DNA of 64,000 nt from Anthopleura xanthogrammica. Lineage: Eukaryota > Cnidaria > Anthozoa > Actiniaria > Actiniidae. The notes beneath the pieces are model-generated. The model was not told the origin of the DNA. It did no database searches and was given only the letters and a program-made list of their open reading frames with translations. Position numbers and translations under genes: made by a program. This document shows, piece after piece, positions 46,746-58,680 of the stretch. Location: assembly GCA_964019055.1 (NCBI GenBank), contig OZ025206.1:6544117-6608116 (forward strand), written 5' to 3'. Numbering within the stretch: the first letter of the stretch is position 1; every line of letters starts with the position of its first letter.

Positions 46746-49045
46746 GAGGTCGAAAGCCGGACAAAAGGACAGACAGCTATTTCTGAGTTAAAAAGCATCC
46801 AAACAATAAACTGAATCTCTATGTTCTAGTGTTACATGACGTGCTCTTAATTGTGTTACCAAAAACAGACACTCGCTTGACTCATGTCATGTGACTGGCG
46901 TTACGAAAAAGCTACAAATTGTCCTGTTTTTGTATTTAAAAATTGTTTAAAAAATTAATATCACGATTTAGTCATACTTTCTGAATATAAAATTACCTTT
47001 AAAATACGTTGTGTTTGTTAAAGGTTATGAATGCATGGGGTTAACTGACAACACTGACTAAAGGCCTGAAAATTAACTGACAACTATATAACAAATAAAG
47101 AACCCATCCAGACCCTCTGACAAATCAGTTATTTTAATTTCATTCAAATGTATTCAATGCCTCATTCAAAAATGTCTATTTCTCGCTTACCAGGTATGCA
47201 TATATTGATTCCCCAGTGCGTCTCTCATACTGCGCACAATGAGACAAGAGACACGTAATATTACAGACAATGATGGATGTCCTCGTTAACTAAGACTCAA
47301 GCGTACAATGCAAATAAAAGTTTCTGGTAAGAAAACTTTGGTTGAAACTAATGCTCAATAGTTATATCTTTTCTCTTGCTATTCACTTTGACCTGTCTTA
47401 GAGGCCTTGATGCGCACTACACGGTGTTTCATTTGCGTATAGGGAATAGCACGTGTTCTTAAATGGGCAAAGCATTACGCCCAAGCTAAAGAGGTCTTTT
47501 TTTTTTCGTACCGAAAATTTCCCGCCAAGAGCGAATAAGGTATGCACACGACGGGCCTTTCCACTGATTGCAGAAACTTTCATATCTGATGTACAATGCA
47601 GAAAAGTTTCAGCTGAGCCATAGTTATAGGTTAACTTTCCACAAGCTAATCTAATAAAATACCCTAGCAAAATTATTCCAAACAATTTCGAAAATGATAT
47701 ATACATCTGTGTGTGGAATAGATCAAATAAATTGTCTCGATTATACCCAAGTAGGTTTGGCTAATGGGAAAGCCGTATCGATGCACCGGCTGACCCAAGA
47801 GGGCAAAGTGGCTGTTTATTCAGGTTAATACAAGTCGGTCAAACCGATCTCCAAGTCAGTTAAAAAACGACTTTTTATATATGGACTTGAACTACTACAT
47901 GTCCAGTCATGCCTGAGCTAGTATGTCTTAGGAAAAGTTTATATGTTATATACTTAACGATATTTCAAAAGCTCTATACCAGTTTTTATCAGGAGCCGAC
48001 CAAAACGTGTGCAAGGATTCATGTGTGTTTATATAATCAGGTTTTTCTGTTTCGAGTGGTTTGAGGGACTTGCATATCACATGACACCGTGTCGAAACAC
48101 ACATAATCATAAATCATTCACTCAATCCCTTTGCGACAGTTACTTGGCAAGCAATCTTATGATCTCATTCTTCTGCTATCTTATCGCCTCTATCATAAAT
48201 ATTTCTTTATCACAACGGTTAATAATCGCCACACCACCAATCATTATGCGTCGCCATTAAGTACACTTTCCAGTTGGCTTCGTATTTTATTTCCATGAAT
48301 AGCTTTTCTTTGGTATCTGTTTTTATTTCTTGTTATCACCTAGACACAAGATTATTCACTTGTCCGCCCTCCAGACGGATTCCCTGTGTCGTATCCTCGC
48401 ATGTAATACATATATAAGACGTGGCTTGGCCTTGACAAGCTGGAACTGCTTTAAGGAAGCGAATCAGAGAACTATCAATGAACTCCGACGCCCCAACGCA
48501 TTATTTCGCCATCCATTATAAGTCCAAAAAGTAAGGTTAGTAATAGTCCGCTATAGTAGTTTCGTGATAACACAGGCAAAACCTTTGCATTCTTTAATGC
48601 ATGCAGCTTTCATACTCTGTTCACTATTTCTTTGTTAGCGGAAATGAAATCTGCGCAGGAGAATACAAAAACTTCTACCTGAATTAGAGCTGAAAGTTTA
48701 GAGCGCTTTTCTAATTAAGAGAGACGTGTTTTGTACCAGCTCGTTAGGTTTGCGAGCTACAGGGGTATTTTAAAAGTATTACTCTCGTCAACTGAACATA
48801 CAACAACCACCACATGTACATCGATAAGTATTATGCATTTTTTCTCTTCTATGACATAAATAACAGAAGTATATTGGATAGCTGAATACCAGGCGCGATC
48901 TGTTTTTAGTAATCAGTATGAAGAAATCGTTTAAGAATAGCATCGTGTTTCGAAGAAACAGTTTTGTTCTTCTAAAACAACAATTAGGCAAAACAAATGA
49001 TGTCGCTAATTTCAAGGATCTGTAGATTACTGGCCTCGCCAACGC

Positions 49046-49255
49046 ATGTTCACGAGTAAAGTTTGTTACGCCAGTTTCGAATTCTCTCTTGATTCGAGGG
49101 TTTTACTCCGGGTTTTCCGGTTTTCCTTCTTCCGCAAAACCTAACACGCTAAATTCCAGTTCGATCTGTTTGTTAGTCGTGCCCTAAGTCTAATTCTGAT
49201 CAGCTCAAAGATTGTCTCAGGGCATCTAAAAAGAACTGAGTTTAAGGTTAATTTT
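49046..49255 (+). repeat. SINE-like copy (3' part)
   Basis: Motifs in order: CGAGTAAAGTTTGTTACG, GATTCGAGGGTTTTACTCCG, GGTTTTCCGGTTTTCC, TTCCAGTTCGATCTGTTTGT, AGTCGTGCCCTAAGTCTAA and GATTGTCTCAGGGCATC. The same order occurs at 58.5 kb. The 5' promoter part is not identifiable. Confidence 0.55.
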
Positions 49256-51456
49256 CGGTCTATTGTAGACAATGAAGTTCCTAACCTCTGAAACTAAGTT
49301 TTGCTGTTAACAACAATTGAGAATGCTTGAACGGCTTCAGTTGTGGGTTCTAGTGGTTTTTAATGTAAAGTTCAAAGACTGAGGTCACTCTAGCCTTCCT
49401 ACCGTTTAACCCAAATCGTTGACATTAATGAATTTCAAATGATATTTACCCCTTCCAGTGACCATGTTTATCGTGGCTGCAGAATGCTTCTGCCAAAGAT
49501 TACCTATAAAAATAATATTTACAATTACTTATCGATTTTCTAGAGATCCATTAGCAGAATGTCTTCATTCTTGGATTTACCAAGTGCACCAATGGGATAC
49601 GTTGGCCTTGATGACGTATCAACTACGTGGGATGTTTAGATAATGAAAGAGCCGTTTATACTTAATTGAGCTCCTCGACCATTTGTGCCATTTGGACCTT
49701 GGTGTTCCTAGAATCATGCTTACGGATGACGATCTGAACCGAGTTCAAATGAAGACATGGAAAAAGCGGTTTAAAAAGGACACTCATAGAAGAGGTATTT
49801 ATTGCCCTCAATTGGCTGCTAACATTGGTGTGGTTGCATCCTTTTTAACTGAGTTTCCTTATTTAAGTGTCGCGGATATTCTGATGCCACTGTGAATTGA
49901 AAAATAAGAGGAAATATCTGCAGTTCACTCTGATTTCTAAATTAGCTTTCCAGCTCCGGTTTAACAACAAGGAAAGAATATGTTACTCCGAGAACATGAG
50001 AGAAATCAAGAATCCTCGATGGTTGGAAAACAACTCAATACAGTTTATAAGTCAAGGAATAAGGTGTGCCTTTTGGTTTTCTACTCAGATGATTTCAGTT
50101 TTGGGACCATAAGCTTTTTGTGTGTCTTATGAATATGTTTTCTCCAATGGCTCACTCAACTGCTTTTTAACAAAAAAATATTGAAAAGGATGGGGCATTT
50201 GACCTCTGCAGTATCTCTTCGTTCTTCCTTCAATTGCTACAACAAATCCTGTGAAAACTTGTGTTTGGATGTTTATCGACATCAAAACTTCTACATTCCT
50301 TGTTTTGTCTTACTCTATCATTCAATGTTGATGGGAAAGTCAAGCATGGAGTTCTAAATTTAGCGAATACAAGAGTCAAAGGATGGGTATTAGTAGGATT
50401 GCTTCTTGGGAAGAAATAGACACCTATTTCACGACATCAGTGGATGATAAAAAAGGATCATAAAGGGAAAACTAACGACATATTTCCATCAGCTCTAATG
50501 GTGGTCTTTCATGCTTTGAGGCTCAATGGCAAATCAGATCGAAAGCTTCCTTGGAGGTTAGTGAAGTTTGACAATATATTTTTATTGCGTTTGATTTTTG
50601 GTTTCCCGTCCATATCACGAAATCCCATGTGGTTTAGGTTAAAGCTAAATAGGCAACTACACCCACTAACCATTACCATTACCAAAAACTTTTCTAACAG
50701 ATATAATATCCATTGTATACACATCCTCTTAAATAGCGCACTCTTCACTAATATTTTTACGAACTATTTAACAAGGTTCCTGTCTTCGTTTAAGGTTTTG
50801 ATCCTGTACTAAAGCCACGACGTTTGTTATACTCTGAGGAGCAACTGCTTGAGTTTAATAAGTGCTCAGTATCGTGATTTTTAGATCAGTTTTAGTTAAT
50901 GTTTTTCCTTTCGATTTTGAAATGTTTTGAAAGGCATTTTCTGTGTTTGGAATGCCTCTGAGGAAAAACTAGTTTATGGAGTGATATACGTATCGCGAGT
51001 TGAGGTTTACCACATCAAAATATCTGTGCCTTTTAGATTAGTAATCTGTATATACGGAATAGACGTTAACTTTACTGAACTTTCACAAATAGTTTTAAAC
51101 TTTAGGGGAAAATATCTGCGTTCGTTTAGGATCTACGGTTAACGTAGTAGCATTGTGTCATATTTCAGTTTTAACATGATTTGGCAGATCACCTAGCCTC
51201 ACGCAAGTGTATTCGATACTTCAAATATTCTCTATTCTTATTTCGTTTGAAGTGCGTCAATACTCAGCCAAGTAGCCCGAAGTATCTCTTTCAACACTAA
51301 CCAACTTCAACTAAATTATAAGAATAAAGATTGTGTGTACTCATATTTAAGGGATAGCGAACCATTCTTGTTTCTCATTTCGGTCTTGCGCTATGACCCT
51401 CGAATACTTTTTTATCCGTCTTTAATTTTCTCAATCCGTGGCTTATTGGCGTGCCT

Positions 51457-51645
51457 GGCAGGTCATTAATCTTAAATTAATTCAAAGACGAAGGTGCGCG
51501 CCAAGGCGGCTCCACAAACTTTTCTCCGTCTCTATTCGAACCAATCAGATTCAAGAATTTGGGTCACGGGTTGAAATACAAAGCGGGATGCCTTTCGCGG
51601 GAGCAATGCACCGACTATTTCCATCGTTGCACCATTAATCAAAGA
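51457..51645 (+). promoter_or_regulatory. Conserved upstream element of gene D
   Basis: Paralogous to the gene C block. TGGCAGGTCATTAATC begins at 51456, CTCCACAAA at 51510, a TCTCTATTCGAACCAATCAG segment at about 51530 and CCATTAATCA at 51632. The block starts 701 bases before the gene D ATG, against 694 at gene C. The middle is GC-rich (GGTGCGCGCCAAGGCGGC). CATTAAT cores at each end suggest homeodomain binding. Confidence 0.65.
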
Positions 51646-52077
51646 GGCAGTTGGCCTTTGTGCTAGTGAGATCAATAGACTGAAATAAGCTACATCTTTG
51701 GATAGACTTACACAGGTTAAACAGGGTCACCCTTATCATGCGCATTGTCTTAATGTAAAGCGGAAACGGAATAGGACCGAACCTTTACTACTTTAGGGTT
51801 TGTAAGTGGCAGTTCGTTTCCATTGGTATGGTGTAACAGAAAATGTCTGAAAGGCTTGGGATGCCATCCTAGAGGGCTGGTCAAACACTGTAACTGCACC
51901 ACCCCTTTTATGTTCAGATACGAGCGTTTTTGGAAAATTAGATATTTTTGATTTCAAAACTCATGATCTTAGCCTCTAGTGTCGGTACTTGTTTAGATAG
52001 GTATAGAAATTACATGATAAACATTCCTTAGGCCAGACGGCAAGTTCGTGCTTCTTAACGTCTTAAGAAGATTTCTA

Positions 52078-52141
52078 ATTGGCTAGAACAGATCACGTGA
52101 GCCCTTGAGAATGTCTTATTAGCTCGTTTTGTCATAAATCA
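52078..52141 (+). promoter_or_regulatory. Proximal promoter of gene D
   Basis: ATTGG at 52078, then CACGTGAGC at 52094, then CATAAATCA at 52133-52141, 25 bases before the ATG. The same order and near-equal spacing are found upstream of gene C; gene A has the first two parts. Confidence 0.5.
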
Positions 52142-52157
52142 CTATTTTGAGGTTAAG

Positions 52158-53613
52158 ATGTCAGGCGCATGTAAATCGAAGTCGGCAAACATGGAGCTCT
52201 CTACGTCTTATGCAAACTCGGAGACAATGCTGCAAACCTGCTCGACACAGCTGTACAAAGCAAGAGAGTGCCAAATTGGACAGGCTAAAAACTCTCGCGA
52301 TTCTTATCTAGGACAAAATGTGGGTGTAGTTGAGCAAGAGGGTGCATATCAAAAGCCCTGTGGGGTATATGAAGGGCCAAGTAAGAGCTCAAGTTTGTTA
52401 AGTGCAGTCAGAATACAAGAGTATTTGCTGGAGCCGATGTACTCCTGGATGAAGCCGAAGAAAGGTGATCCAAATCAGTTTGGTAAGTCGTCTTGAGTTT
52501 AGTCTCCTCATTGCCTGCACTCTTGCTTTTTCATACCCTGAAATTCTTAGTAATTCTGTGAACTAAGCAAGATATGTAGCCAAGACCAAATTCATTCAAA
52601 ACCTTTCAGTTGTTCTCTTTATTTATCATTTCTCTTATTCGAAACTGCTTTTGTATTTTGAAACAACACTAACGTTTAACCCCATGATATGGAAACATTC
52701 CTCCTCTGCTTTGACATCTAAAAAAGCTTGCTGTCATTGTAAGCGGTTGGATGAAGGGTAACTGTCGTGTTTTTGATTAATGGTTTTCGGCCTACGCATC
52801 TTTGTCCAAACCAAGCAAAAAACCATCTAGCTATAACATTTGGCAGATGATTCCAGCACATTCAAGCAATGCTTGTAAGAGAGTTTTTAAAATGAGCTTT
52901 GTTGGAATTAGTATATCCTTTTTGACCATAACTAGCCTTGCATTATGAAGGATTTCTTTTTGGAGGTGTGTACAGTGTACGCTCTTAAAATTCATATGAA
53001 AGAAAAACTATTGTGTAATGTATAATGATCTTCAAAATACCCAACAATCAAAGCCCTAGTTTGCTAGATGTGTTTCTAATAAGGCAGTTTACAAATATAG
53101 GAATATATTTCGAGTGCTTTAACACCACGAAGGTGAAGAAGCATTCTTAAATTAATGCAAGGCACACTTCGGGTGTGAAATCCTCTAACTAGACTTACTT
53201 CGGACGTATGCTATTATCTTACTGTTATCCATTAAGCTTCATGTTGATAACCAGGAATTTCATTTTTATGAGTCTATGAGGATACTAAACATTATTTTTT
53301 GTGTTTAACAGTTCGAACCTCGAAAAGACATCGCACAAGTTACACCAACAAGCAGCTTCTTGAACTGGAGAAAGAGTTCCATTTTAGTAGATACCTTTGT
53401 ACAACTCGAAGAAAAGAAATATCTAAGTCCCTTCATTTGTCTGAACGACAAGTCAAAATCTGGTTTCAAAACCGTCGAATGAAATGGAAAAAGGACGAAA
53501 AACTTAAAGAACAGCAAACTTTACAAGCACATTCCGATGAGAATATAGATTCACGCTCGATGTCGCATATTCCTCGAATGTCTTCATTTGATCAAAACTC
53601 TCATTACTTTTGA
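52158..53613 (+). CDS. Hox gene D: Anthox7/8-like homeodomain protein with YSWM
   Basis: Exon 1 is 52158-52482 and exon 2 is 53312-53613, giving 208 residues. The donor TTTG|GTAAGT leaves one base and the acceptor GTTTAACAG|TT completes Val109; the intron is 829 bases. The N-terminus is Ser/Gln-rich. The hexapeptide reads MYSWMKPKK at residues 94-101: Ser replaces the usual Pro of YPWM, but Trp97 and Met98 are kept. The homeodomain (112-171) starts [12 protein letters not shown], has [14 protein letters not shown] in helix 2 and [15 protein letters not shown] in helix 3, with Gln50 and Asn51. The tail is 37 residues and shares an EK-K-QQ segment with gene C. It differs from gene C at 11 of 60 homeodomain positions, mostly conservative. 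Position and shared upstream element indicate tandem duplication. Family assignment (Anthox7/8, HoxC/D) is from recall of cnidarian Hox genes. Confidence 0.95.
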
Positions 53614-54330
53614 CCTAGTTTATTTGCGTTGTTAAGGGATATAATGGCTAGTAAGTCCAAGGGTCTACAGTAGTAGTTTAGTGTGTTTATGTGTGGGATT
53701 TTTTGTCTTGTTAGCGCAGATCATTCACCGCTTGCTCTCAACATAATCCGACCTCTAATCGCGTCAAGAAAAGACTATTTGGCGCTCAGTTCTTGGACAC
53801 TTACTCGGCAGTCAACCTTAATGAAATCTCTAAATATATTTATTACAAACCGCATGCATTTGTTCTGCTATAGTTATAAATGTTTTAATGTTGTTGTACT
53901 ATTTGGGAAAGGTATCAGTGGATATTTGAAATGGCTGCCCGAAGAGCAGTGATCTTCGCTAAGATAGCGAACTTTTAACTTTGTGAATTCTCTAGAATTT
54001 CATGTATAAATGTAAATGTATACTTCAAGTGAAATAAATACTTCATTTACAATAAAAGTTGAAGTCTTGTTAAGTCTTGTGCTTGTAAATCTTGTAAATT
54101 ATTCCCAAAGAAAAATAGAAAATCTCCGCGATCAACAACAACTTTGCTGTATTCTTTGTGGACATGAAATTTTCCCGGCCATGAAAATGAACAAAAATCT
54201 CAACTCATTATCATCATTCTATCACTTTAACCATTGCGTAGCGTTAATACATTTTTTAGTACAATTTAGTTTACAATGTTTGAACAATAAATGTACTTTA
54301 ACCTGAAGTACAATAAAGTGATAATGTTGT
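53614..54330 (+). other. Likely 3' untranslated region of gene D
   Basis: AT-rich with AATAAA signals at about 54287 and 54311; the latter is followed by GTGATAATGTTGT, a GT-rich downstream element. Open frames of 70-96 codons here have no domain and are probably accidental. Confidence 0.45.
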
Positions 54331-57300
54331 AAAACAAAAGGCATCCCAAAGTGTGATCAACAAGAGTGTCTGATAAAGTCGCAATGTCTGCGATTTGTAA
54401 ATAAACTTCTTCTCAGACAATCACACCAGGATACTAATTATTAAGTCTTTTATATTTTGTCTTTTACCGTTAAAATTGTACAAAGATAGGAAGTCAGTTG
54501 TGTACAAGTTTGGAATCTGTGAAGAACGAGTGTCGCCGGTGATGGCGCCTTTGGCAATTAGGTTCGCACCTCGAGGTGTTTTTAGAACTTAATTTATTAA
54601 TCAATATTCTCTCCTTTTTAGTAAACAAAACCCAAAACTAACTTTAATTCTAGATAAAAGAAAAGTTGAAAATCTTTCTATGAGGAAAAGAAGCTAAATT
54701 ATTCTATTTTTTAAGCAAAGTTTCACCAATGGTTTTGGCGCGCGTTCCCTCTCAGAACATGAGGTTTCTTGTCCTTTAATCATCCCAACTTCAGCAGCTA
54801 GATTCTCCTAAAGAATATCAAATCTTTAATTCCGTCTTCCTATGAAAACAATAAAGTTAAAATGTTAACTTGCTGTGTTTTAAGATTGGCATTTATTTGA
54901 GATTTTCTAGGGATGGTATACGTGAATTGGTATGCTTAACGGAGTGTCAGAGATGGCATGTCCTTCGACACTATCCTTTCTTGCCAATTCGATCTTTCCT
55001 TTAAAGATTACTGAATAACCACAGGATTTATTAATTCGTAGAATCAATTTGAACTTAATTTCGTTGATTATCATTGTCAAGTTAGCTTAAAGAAGACATT
55101 TGCTGGCTTTCTTTCTGTATTTTAGAGTTTGAACACTAGCACAATTAGCTTCAAGTTGCCCGAAGTTATTTGCAACTTGATACTTGGTGAAGAAAGACGC
55201 AATGCTCAACTTGGTCTAACACATCACAGATATCCTAAAAGTGTATTTTCGATTCCCTTTCTGTACAATTCCCTACCTATAGTGTACATTTATGAATACT
55301 ATCATGATATATTGGCAAAATACTCAACAAACTCTAAGTATAGATACAATGACATGCTATAATGGAACATAATCTGAACCTTCCTTTGGAATTTGGTAAA
55401 ATACAATTCATACCTAACCAAATGAACATCAGTTGTCCACAAAATTCATCAATTCTAGAGTATAATAATCACTAACTGAAGTATTGATTAAAAAAACAAT
55501 AGAATGAGTATCATGAATACAGGTTTGTGAACTTGCTAGATTTTTCTGTTGGTGGTTCAAAGAATTTGTGTCTATTGGCAAGAAGAGATTCTTGAAGAAA
55601 TTTGATCATAAGCCGCCATTTTGTCAACCATTGAAACAACTTACATCTCGTTTCTTTCTCGTACGAAAGAGCTCTATGTTTTACTTTGGCTTTTATTATG
55701 AATTCAAACAACTAAAAAGTATCAAACACAACTTCATGAGAAGTCTAGTGAGTTTAACTCGTTTCAACCAAAATATGTAAACCTTAATTCCCTGCCAAAA
55801 ATATCTTATACTTCCAAAACAATTGTAGGAAACAAAGCTAGTATCTGACGTAATGATCGATGTAACAGAAGTAGAGAAATTTAGTTGTTTTTAAATTCAC
55901 GGGCAAGGCTGTGACAAGGGAAGGAAATGATGGGTTTACAGACCTCTTAAATATAGTACTGACTTATTGACTCATTGTATTAGATATTGCTAAATCTTTG
56001 TTTGCCATTACTAAACTGTCGTACAGTATATATAGTTCCTACGATAGCTTGTCGCGTTTTCGGCTTTAAATTCTGAAAAAACATAATCTGAGTTTTTAGC
56101 ATAAATAAAATGTATAAGGATCTAATAACATATATTAACCGCATACCAACTTAAACAAATATTTGTGTAGAACGAGTGCAGAGATATTTGGCAAGTAAGT
56201 ATGCGGCTGGCATGGAATAACCGATCGATCACTACCAGTATCAGTTACGTTTTCATTGTGAAGATTATTTACTGATAAGGATAATTACCTGCACAATCTA
56301 TTCTTCGCCTTCTTCCTTTTTCTCTCTGCTTTTCTTTTTTCTTTCTTAATTCTATTTCTGAAGCTAGTATCAAAATACGAAAACTATAATGAAATATGAA
56401 ACGCTCTAGATTGCTGGAAATTATAGAATCAGCTCAGAAACATTTCGAATCAGTCTGGTAATGGTAATTAATGTTTATTTAATGCAAAGCGCGCAAGCGT
56501 GCCTCTTTGTACTACTATATTTAGCTGTAGAATGCGAAAAAAAAAATCTCCTACAACTGAACTCAAGAGCATAAAGACAGAAACTACCTTTTATATTCTT
56601 CGTATAAAATATTTTTGAACATTTTGCGCGCACAAATCTCATATAGTTTTTTAAATATGTCTCTCTTTATTTCTCTGTACCAAACGCATATTATAATCAT
56701 TTTCATCAAACTTGAAACTGATATAAAATTAATTAATAAACACTTATCACTTCTTCATTCCTCGCCCACAATTCTTTTTTAATTAAAAAAAATCCGCGCA
56801 AAATCCAAGTCTGAATAAAAATAGGCCATGCTTACAATCGTGATGACGCCCACATACCTCACCAGGGGACTTGCGCACTTCCTTGACAATGCGCAGCAAC
56901 TAGTGATCAAGAATAGTCCATTGGTTCAGCTAATCTTTGTGGTATTCAAATAACGCCTTTGACCTTCCATAGTCTGTGATTCAAGCTTCCAGACGCGTGC
57001 GTATCAGGTTTAGACAGATGATGGTTCTAGGTTCTAAATGACCATAATTAAGTACTGAAACTAATTAATTTTTTTTTCGCGTCTTAGACATTGACTCCTG
57101 GCCTGCCCTCAAGACACACACATGGAATATTTCCTGTTCCCAAGTATTTCATTATGCATTGATTAGAATAAACCCATCTGATTTCTCTCTTTTTCGATTT
57201 TCTGCGCAAAATTATGATAAACGTTTGAGAGCTGTAGCCGACTCTTAGCTCTGGTTAGGCCAAATGAGTTAACAGTTTTGTAGTTGCGCACATGATAGAG

Positions 57301-58489
57301 AGCCGTATCATTCTTTAATTTAATGTTAGCCACTTGGTTGGCGATGAGTTCAAGTAGACAGGTAGATTGATAATAAAAACACTGGAATAAAGAAATACAG
57401 CTTAAAAATGGCAAAAGGAGGGATAAATTTAGTTGGTGTAAAAATCTAAAAGTATTTTGATGCGCGAGGGGATTTTTGACATCATTAAATTAAGAAAGAG
57501 GGGAAAGCTATGAAAGAAATAGGGTACCAAGAGAAAAAGTTGGACTGTTGGAAGGAGAGAGATATAGAGGGATAGATTTAGAGGCAGATGTTTTTAGCGA
57601 TTGATACAAGTCACTCTGTTAATCTCACTGGTATCCCGGACATAATATTTCATAGTATAATTCGTATATAATAAAATAAAAATAGTTACTACACGTGGAT
57701 GGATTCAGTACGCTCTCCATTGCCTTGCTGGTCGGAAGGATTGTTGATTGTTCATCAGCTATTTAATCGGCTTTGTACAACCTGAAAACTGAGAAAGTAC
57801 ATAACTTATTGTAAATGTGATAATGCAAAATGTTATCGTTCAGAGATGGCTTGGCGAAGGGTTTTATTTCCCAACTGGAATATAAACTATAGTTTATTTT
57901 ACTTGGCCCTTGAAACAAGGGGAGTGGTATTATTACTCACTATAACAGTAAAAGTAAAATAAAAAAAATAATGGAAGTGTCTATTATGCTTACTGTTAAA
58001 TCAATAAACGTTAATAAAATTTTATATATATTGTATATTTATAGTTAAAAAGGCCACCTGAAAATTATCAGCCTGGTAACGGTGTACCCTGCCTAATAAA
58101 ATTGTTATCATTAACGTAATATCAATATACAAGGGCATGAAACACTGACATACGGAGTAAAGTAGAGTTCTGTAGTGAATATGTTTCAACAGTAAGATAT
58201 GAAAACATGAATCACACAAAAATATGGTACGCCACTAGAATTCTATAATTATCGTAATATATCTTGTCTCCTTTTCTCGAGAGGTTTTAATCTGTTTTTC
58301 AATATATAGTCAAGTATATGTAGCGAGCATTACGCGTTTATATAGACGATGAAAATGGGATCAAAATCGCCGAAGCTCTGCGAAAGAGCCGGCTAAATTC
58401 AAAATGACTTGGAATTACAAAGAATTGCTTCCATTTCCTTTTGATAATTTTTATTAAAATCTGCACAAATTTATGCTGAAATATCTTGG

Positions 58490-58680
58490 GCCTCACATGT
58501 GTGAGTAGAGTTTGTTGGGTCTTTCACGATTCGAAGGTTTTTCTCTGGGTTCTCCAGTTTTCCTCCCTTCACAAAATCTAAAACTATAAATTTCAATTCG
58601 ATCTGTGAGTTAGCCGTGCCCTGACTTTGTTCAACTCCTCAGATGTTGTTTCATGGCGTCGATCAAATTTGAAGGTAAAT
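58490..58680 (+). repeat. SINE-like copy (3' part)
   Basis: Contains TGTGAGTAGAGTTTGTTGG, GGTTTTTCTCTGGGTTCTCC, CAGTTTTCCTCCC, ATTTCAATTCGATCTGTGAG, TTAGCCGTGCCCTGACTTTG and GATGTTGTTTCATGGCGTCG. It matches the copies at 49.05 kb and, for its 3' end, at 8.3 kb. Confidence 0.6.

Larger units (their letters stand above)
39691..51456. other. Intergenic region between genes C and D
   Basis: No gene is recognised in about 11.8 kb. From 39.7 to 43.5 kb I see AT-rich DNA without obvious repeats. From 43.6 to 46.8 kb repeats dominate: a foldback, degenerate tandem repeats, two MITE copies and tetranucleotide arrays. A SINE-like copy lies at 49046-49255. Short frames between 49.46 and 50.81 kb have no recognisable domain. 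Confidence 0.5.

Noticed and set aside
46313..46786. 157-codon Ser-Phe-Ile-His/Arg repeat frame
   Set aside because: Translation of the tetranucleotide array.
49458..50812. Run of short plus-strand frames that might be exons of one gene
   Set aside because: No recognisable domain, no consistent donor/acceptor pairs, and stops break every frame.
53305..53517. Minus-strand frame over the gene D homeobox
   Set aside because: Antisense shadow of the conserved homeobox exon.
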